DNA of 7,610 nt from Treponema sp. (GTDB taxonomy: Bacteria; Spirochaetota; Spirochaetia; Treponematales; Breznakiellaceae). Position numbers and translations under genes: made by a program. The notes under the pieces are model-generated. The model made no database searches. It had not been told where the DNA came from and saw only the letters and a program-made list of their open reading frames with translations. Location of the stretch: the NCBI GenBank assembly GCA_031283505.1, contig JAITBO010000223.1, positions 1 through 7,610 of the forward strand, written 5' to 3'. Below are positions 5,924-7,610 of the stretch, piece by piece (the stretch's first letter is position 1; each line of letters opens with the position of its first letter).

Positions 5924-6103
5924 TACATAAAAAGGGAAAAAAACCTTGCAAGATATGAACTTTCATTCGAAATCCATATTTTTGTTCGTATCTGTTCGTT
6001 CGTGGTTCTTCCTTCCTTCGTGCGCCTTGGTGGTTAATTTCTCTTTCGCTATGTAATTTTTACAAGGTAAGCGCCGGAGTTTCGTAAAAATTATGGTTAA
6101 GCG

Positions 6104-6132
6104 TTGACAATACCGCCCCGGAGGCATAAGCT
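6104..6132 (+). promoter_or_regulatory. Tentative promoter before the phosphorylase gene
   Basis: A perfect TTGACA (6104-6109) is followed after 17 bases by TAAGCT (6127-6132), only three of six matches to the -10 consensus. Transcription would start near the ATG itself, which conflicts with the Shine-Dalgarno site at 6120-6124, so the real promoter may be further upstream. Confidence 0.25.
6120..6124 (+). promoter_or_regulatory. Ribosome binding site with unusually long spacing
   Basis: GGAGG lies 14 bases before ATG 6139, longer than the usual five to ten. An in-frame TAA at 6127-6129 rules out any earlier start, so the ATG at 6139 is the first possible one and agrees with the family N-terminus. 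Confidence 0.6.
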
Positions 6133-6138
6133 AATTAT

Positions 6139-7610
6139 ATGAATATTTCCACATATACGGTAAAACCGAAGCTTCCCCTTCCGTTAAAGCCCTTGGAAGA
6201 GATTGCCCGAAATCTTTGGCTTTCATGGAATTTTGATGCGGTCCAGCTTTTTATCCGCTTGGATTATGATGTCTGGCTTCAATCTTCGCAGAGTCCTGTC
6301 CGTACCTTAGGCATGGTAAGCCAGGAACGGCTTGCGGAAATGGCAAAGGATGATTCATACCTGGCCGCTTTAAATGAGGTTTATCATCGTTTTCTCCGGT
6401 ATAAAAAAGGTGATACCTGGTATCGGGGAACCCGGCGGGATGTGGTGGCATATTTTTCCATGGAATACGGCATGGACGTTTCTTTCCCCATCTATTCCGG
6501 GGGTCTGGGAATGCTTTCCGGGGATCACATGAAGACCTCCTCCGATATGGGCCTGCCCCTGGTGGGGATCGGACTCCTCTACCGGCAGGGATATTTCCGG
6601 CAGTACCTGAACGCCGATGGGTTCCAGCAGGAGACCTACCCTGAAAACGACTGGTACAACATGCCGGTGGAACGGAAAACCAACAAAAGCGGGGAACCCA
6701 TCAAGATCACCGTGGATCTGGCGGGCAGACAGGCGGTAGCTCAGATATGGGAAGTGAAGGTAGGCCGAAGTTCCCTCTACCTTCTGGATACCAATATTGA
6801 TGAAAATCCCCAGGACATCCGGAATGTTACCGCCACCCTCTACGGCGGGGACAAAGAAACCCGGATTCAGCAGGAGATCCTCCTGGGAATCGGCGGTATC
6901 CGGGCCCTCCGGGCTCTGGGGATCAACCCCGCGGCAACCCACATGAACGAGGGTCATTCGGCCTTTTTGGGGCTTGAACGGATCCGGGAGATCATGTCCG
7001 AAAAAAACTTCACCTTTGAAGAGGCCAAAGAAGCGTTGTGGCCCACCAATATTTTTACCACCCATACGCCGGTCCCCGCGGGGAACGAGCGGTTTGATGT
7101 GGCCCTGATGGAGAAGTATTTCAGTACCTGGCCCCAGGTCCTGGGGATAAACTGGAAGGAATTCATCAGCCTGGGCAGGGAGCGGCCCTATGATGATAGT
7201 GAACCCTACTGTATGACCATCCTGGCCCTAAAACTCGCCGCCTATGCCAACGGGGTTTCCCGGCTCCACGGGGCGGTTTCCCGGGAAATGTGGAAGGGCC
7301 TCTGGCCGGGCCTCCCCCTGGTTGAGATCCCCATCGGCCATGTTACCAACGGGGTACACCCCCGGACCTGGGTTTCCAACAATATGTCCGATCTCCTGAA
7401 CCGGTATTTCGGCCCCCATTTTGAGGAGGAACCCACGGACCTGGCCATCTGGAACCGGATGGACCGGATCTCCGATGAGGAATTGTGGCGCACCCATGAA
7501 CGCCGCCGGGAGCGGCTGGTGGCCTTTGCCCGGGACCGGATCCGGCAGAACCTCAAGCGGAACGGCGCGGTGGAGCGCCGGATCCAGCAGGCCGAAGACG
7601 CCCTTTCCCC
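6139..7610 (+). CDS. glgP: Alpha-glucan (glycogen) phosphorylase, N-terminal part, runs off the window
   Basis: The frame is open from ATG 6139 to the window end, 490 complete codons of a protein that in this family is usually about 850 residues. It phosphorolyses alpha-1,4-glucan to glucose-1-phosphate in the cytoplasm (GT35 family, pyridoxal phosphate dependent). Residues about 10-110 match the N-terminal DUF3417 domain of the short, Thermotoga-like class (LKPLEEIARNLWLSWNFDA). The catalytic part begins with VAYFSMEYGMD at 103-113 and SGGLGMLSGDHMKTSSDMG at 120-138, and carries ATHMNEGHSAFLGLERI (266-282), FTTHTPVPAGNERFD (306-320) and GHVTNGVHPRTW (400-411), all family hallmarks. The PLP-binding lysine lies in the missing C-terminal half. 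This class lacks the usual N-terminal phosphorylation and AMP sites of animal enzymes. It seems to be a separate transcription unit from the sigma cassette. Assignment is firm; glycogen versus maltodextrin preference cannot be told. Confidence 0.95.
   Translation, partial: MNISTYTVKPKLPLPLKPLEEIARNLWLSWNFDAVQLFIRLDYDVWLQSSQSPVRTLGMVSQERLAEMAKDDSYLAALNEVYHRFLRYKKGDTWYRGTRRDVVAYFSMEYGMDVSFPIYSGGLGMLSGDHMKTSSDMGLPLVGIGLLYRQGYFRQYLNADGFQQETYPENDWYNMPVERKTNKSGEPIKITVDLAGRQAVAQIWEVKVGRSSLYLLDTNIDENPQDIRNVTATLYGGDKETRIQQEILLGIGGIRALRALGINPAATHMNEGHSAFLGLERIREIMSEKNFTFEEAKEALWPTNIFTTHTPVPAGNERFDVALMEKYFSTWPQVLGINWKEFISLGRERPYDDSEPYCMTILALKLAAYANGVSRLHGAVSREMWKGLWPGLPLVEIPIGHVTNGVHPRTWVSNNMSDLLNRYFGPHFEEEPTDLAIWNRMDRISDEELWRTHERRRERLVAFARDRIRQNLKRNGAVERRIQQAEDALS

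Larger units (their letters stand above)
5924..6138. other. Intergenic region upstream of the phosphorylase gene
   Basis: It contains a T/G-rich block with repeated TTCGT words (5984-6020), a short AT-rich inverted repeat (6054-6063 TAATTTTTAC with 6084-6093 GTAAAAATTA, 20-base spacing), and the translation signals of the downstream gene. No ORF in it looks real. Confidence 0.5.

Noticed and set aside
6370..7065. 231-codon ORF on the minus strand
   Set aside because: It is antisense to the phosphorylase gene, where the conserved motifs lie on the plus strand.

Overview
The window reads as chromosomal DNA of a spirochaete, most likely a Treponema of the termite-gut type. This is an inference from gene style: a near-uniform tetratricopeptide (TPR) array, a short-type alpha-glucan phosphorylase with an N-terminal DUF3417 domain, a two-subunit iron-sulfur serine dehydratase, and moderate-GC coding with good Shine-Dalgarno sites. 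No rRNA, tRNA or other taxonomic marker is present, so the genus is not proven.

Layout from left to right. Positions 1-579 are the 3' end of a TPR protein whose start lies outside the window. Positions 604-969 are a small, visibly AT-rich orphan ORF. Positions 970-1391 hold no intact gene, only a decayed stretch with a minus-strand remnant that looks like the start of an IS3-type transposase OrfA. Positions 1392-2369 encode a secreted protein with an internal duplication and no recognised family. This gene converges on the serine dehydratase operon (sdaAB-sdaAA, minus strand, 4275-2648). The gap between them carries a long imperfect inverted repeat (2491-2621). A divergent intergenic region (4276-4502) has a good minus-strand promoter for the sda operon. 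To its right is a tightly coupled plus-strand cassette: a 114-residue three-helix membrane protein, an ECF sigma factor, and a membrane-bound anti-sigma factor with an HxxxCxxC zinc motif. A 17-bp hairpin starts at the anti-sigma stop codon. The window ends inside a glycogen/alpha-glucan phosphorylase gene (6139 to beyond 7610).

Functionally, SdaAB and SdaAA form an oxygen-sensitive enzyme that turns L-serine into pyruvate and ammonia. The phosphorylase releases glucose-1-phosphate from storage glucan. The sigma/anti-sigma pair should sense an envelope or cytoplasmic signal; the small membrane protein ahead of it is probably part of the same module. The most unusual parts are the sigma cassette with its leading membrane protein, the duplicated secreted protein, the inverted-repeat element between convergent genes, and the recently duplicated TPR units. 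I see no strong evidence for a wholly new defence or mobile system.
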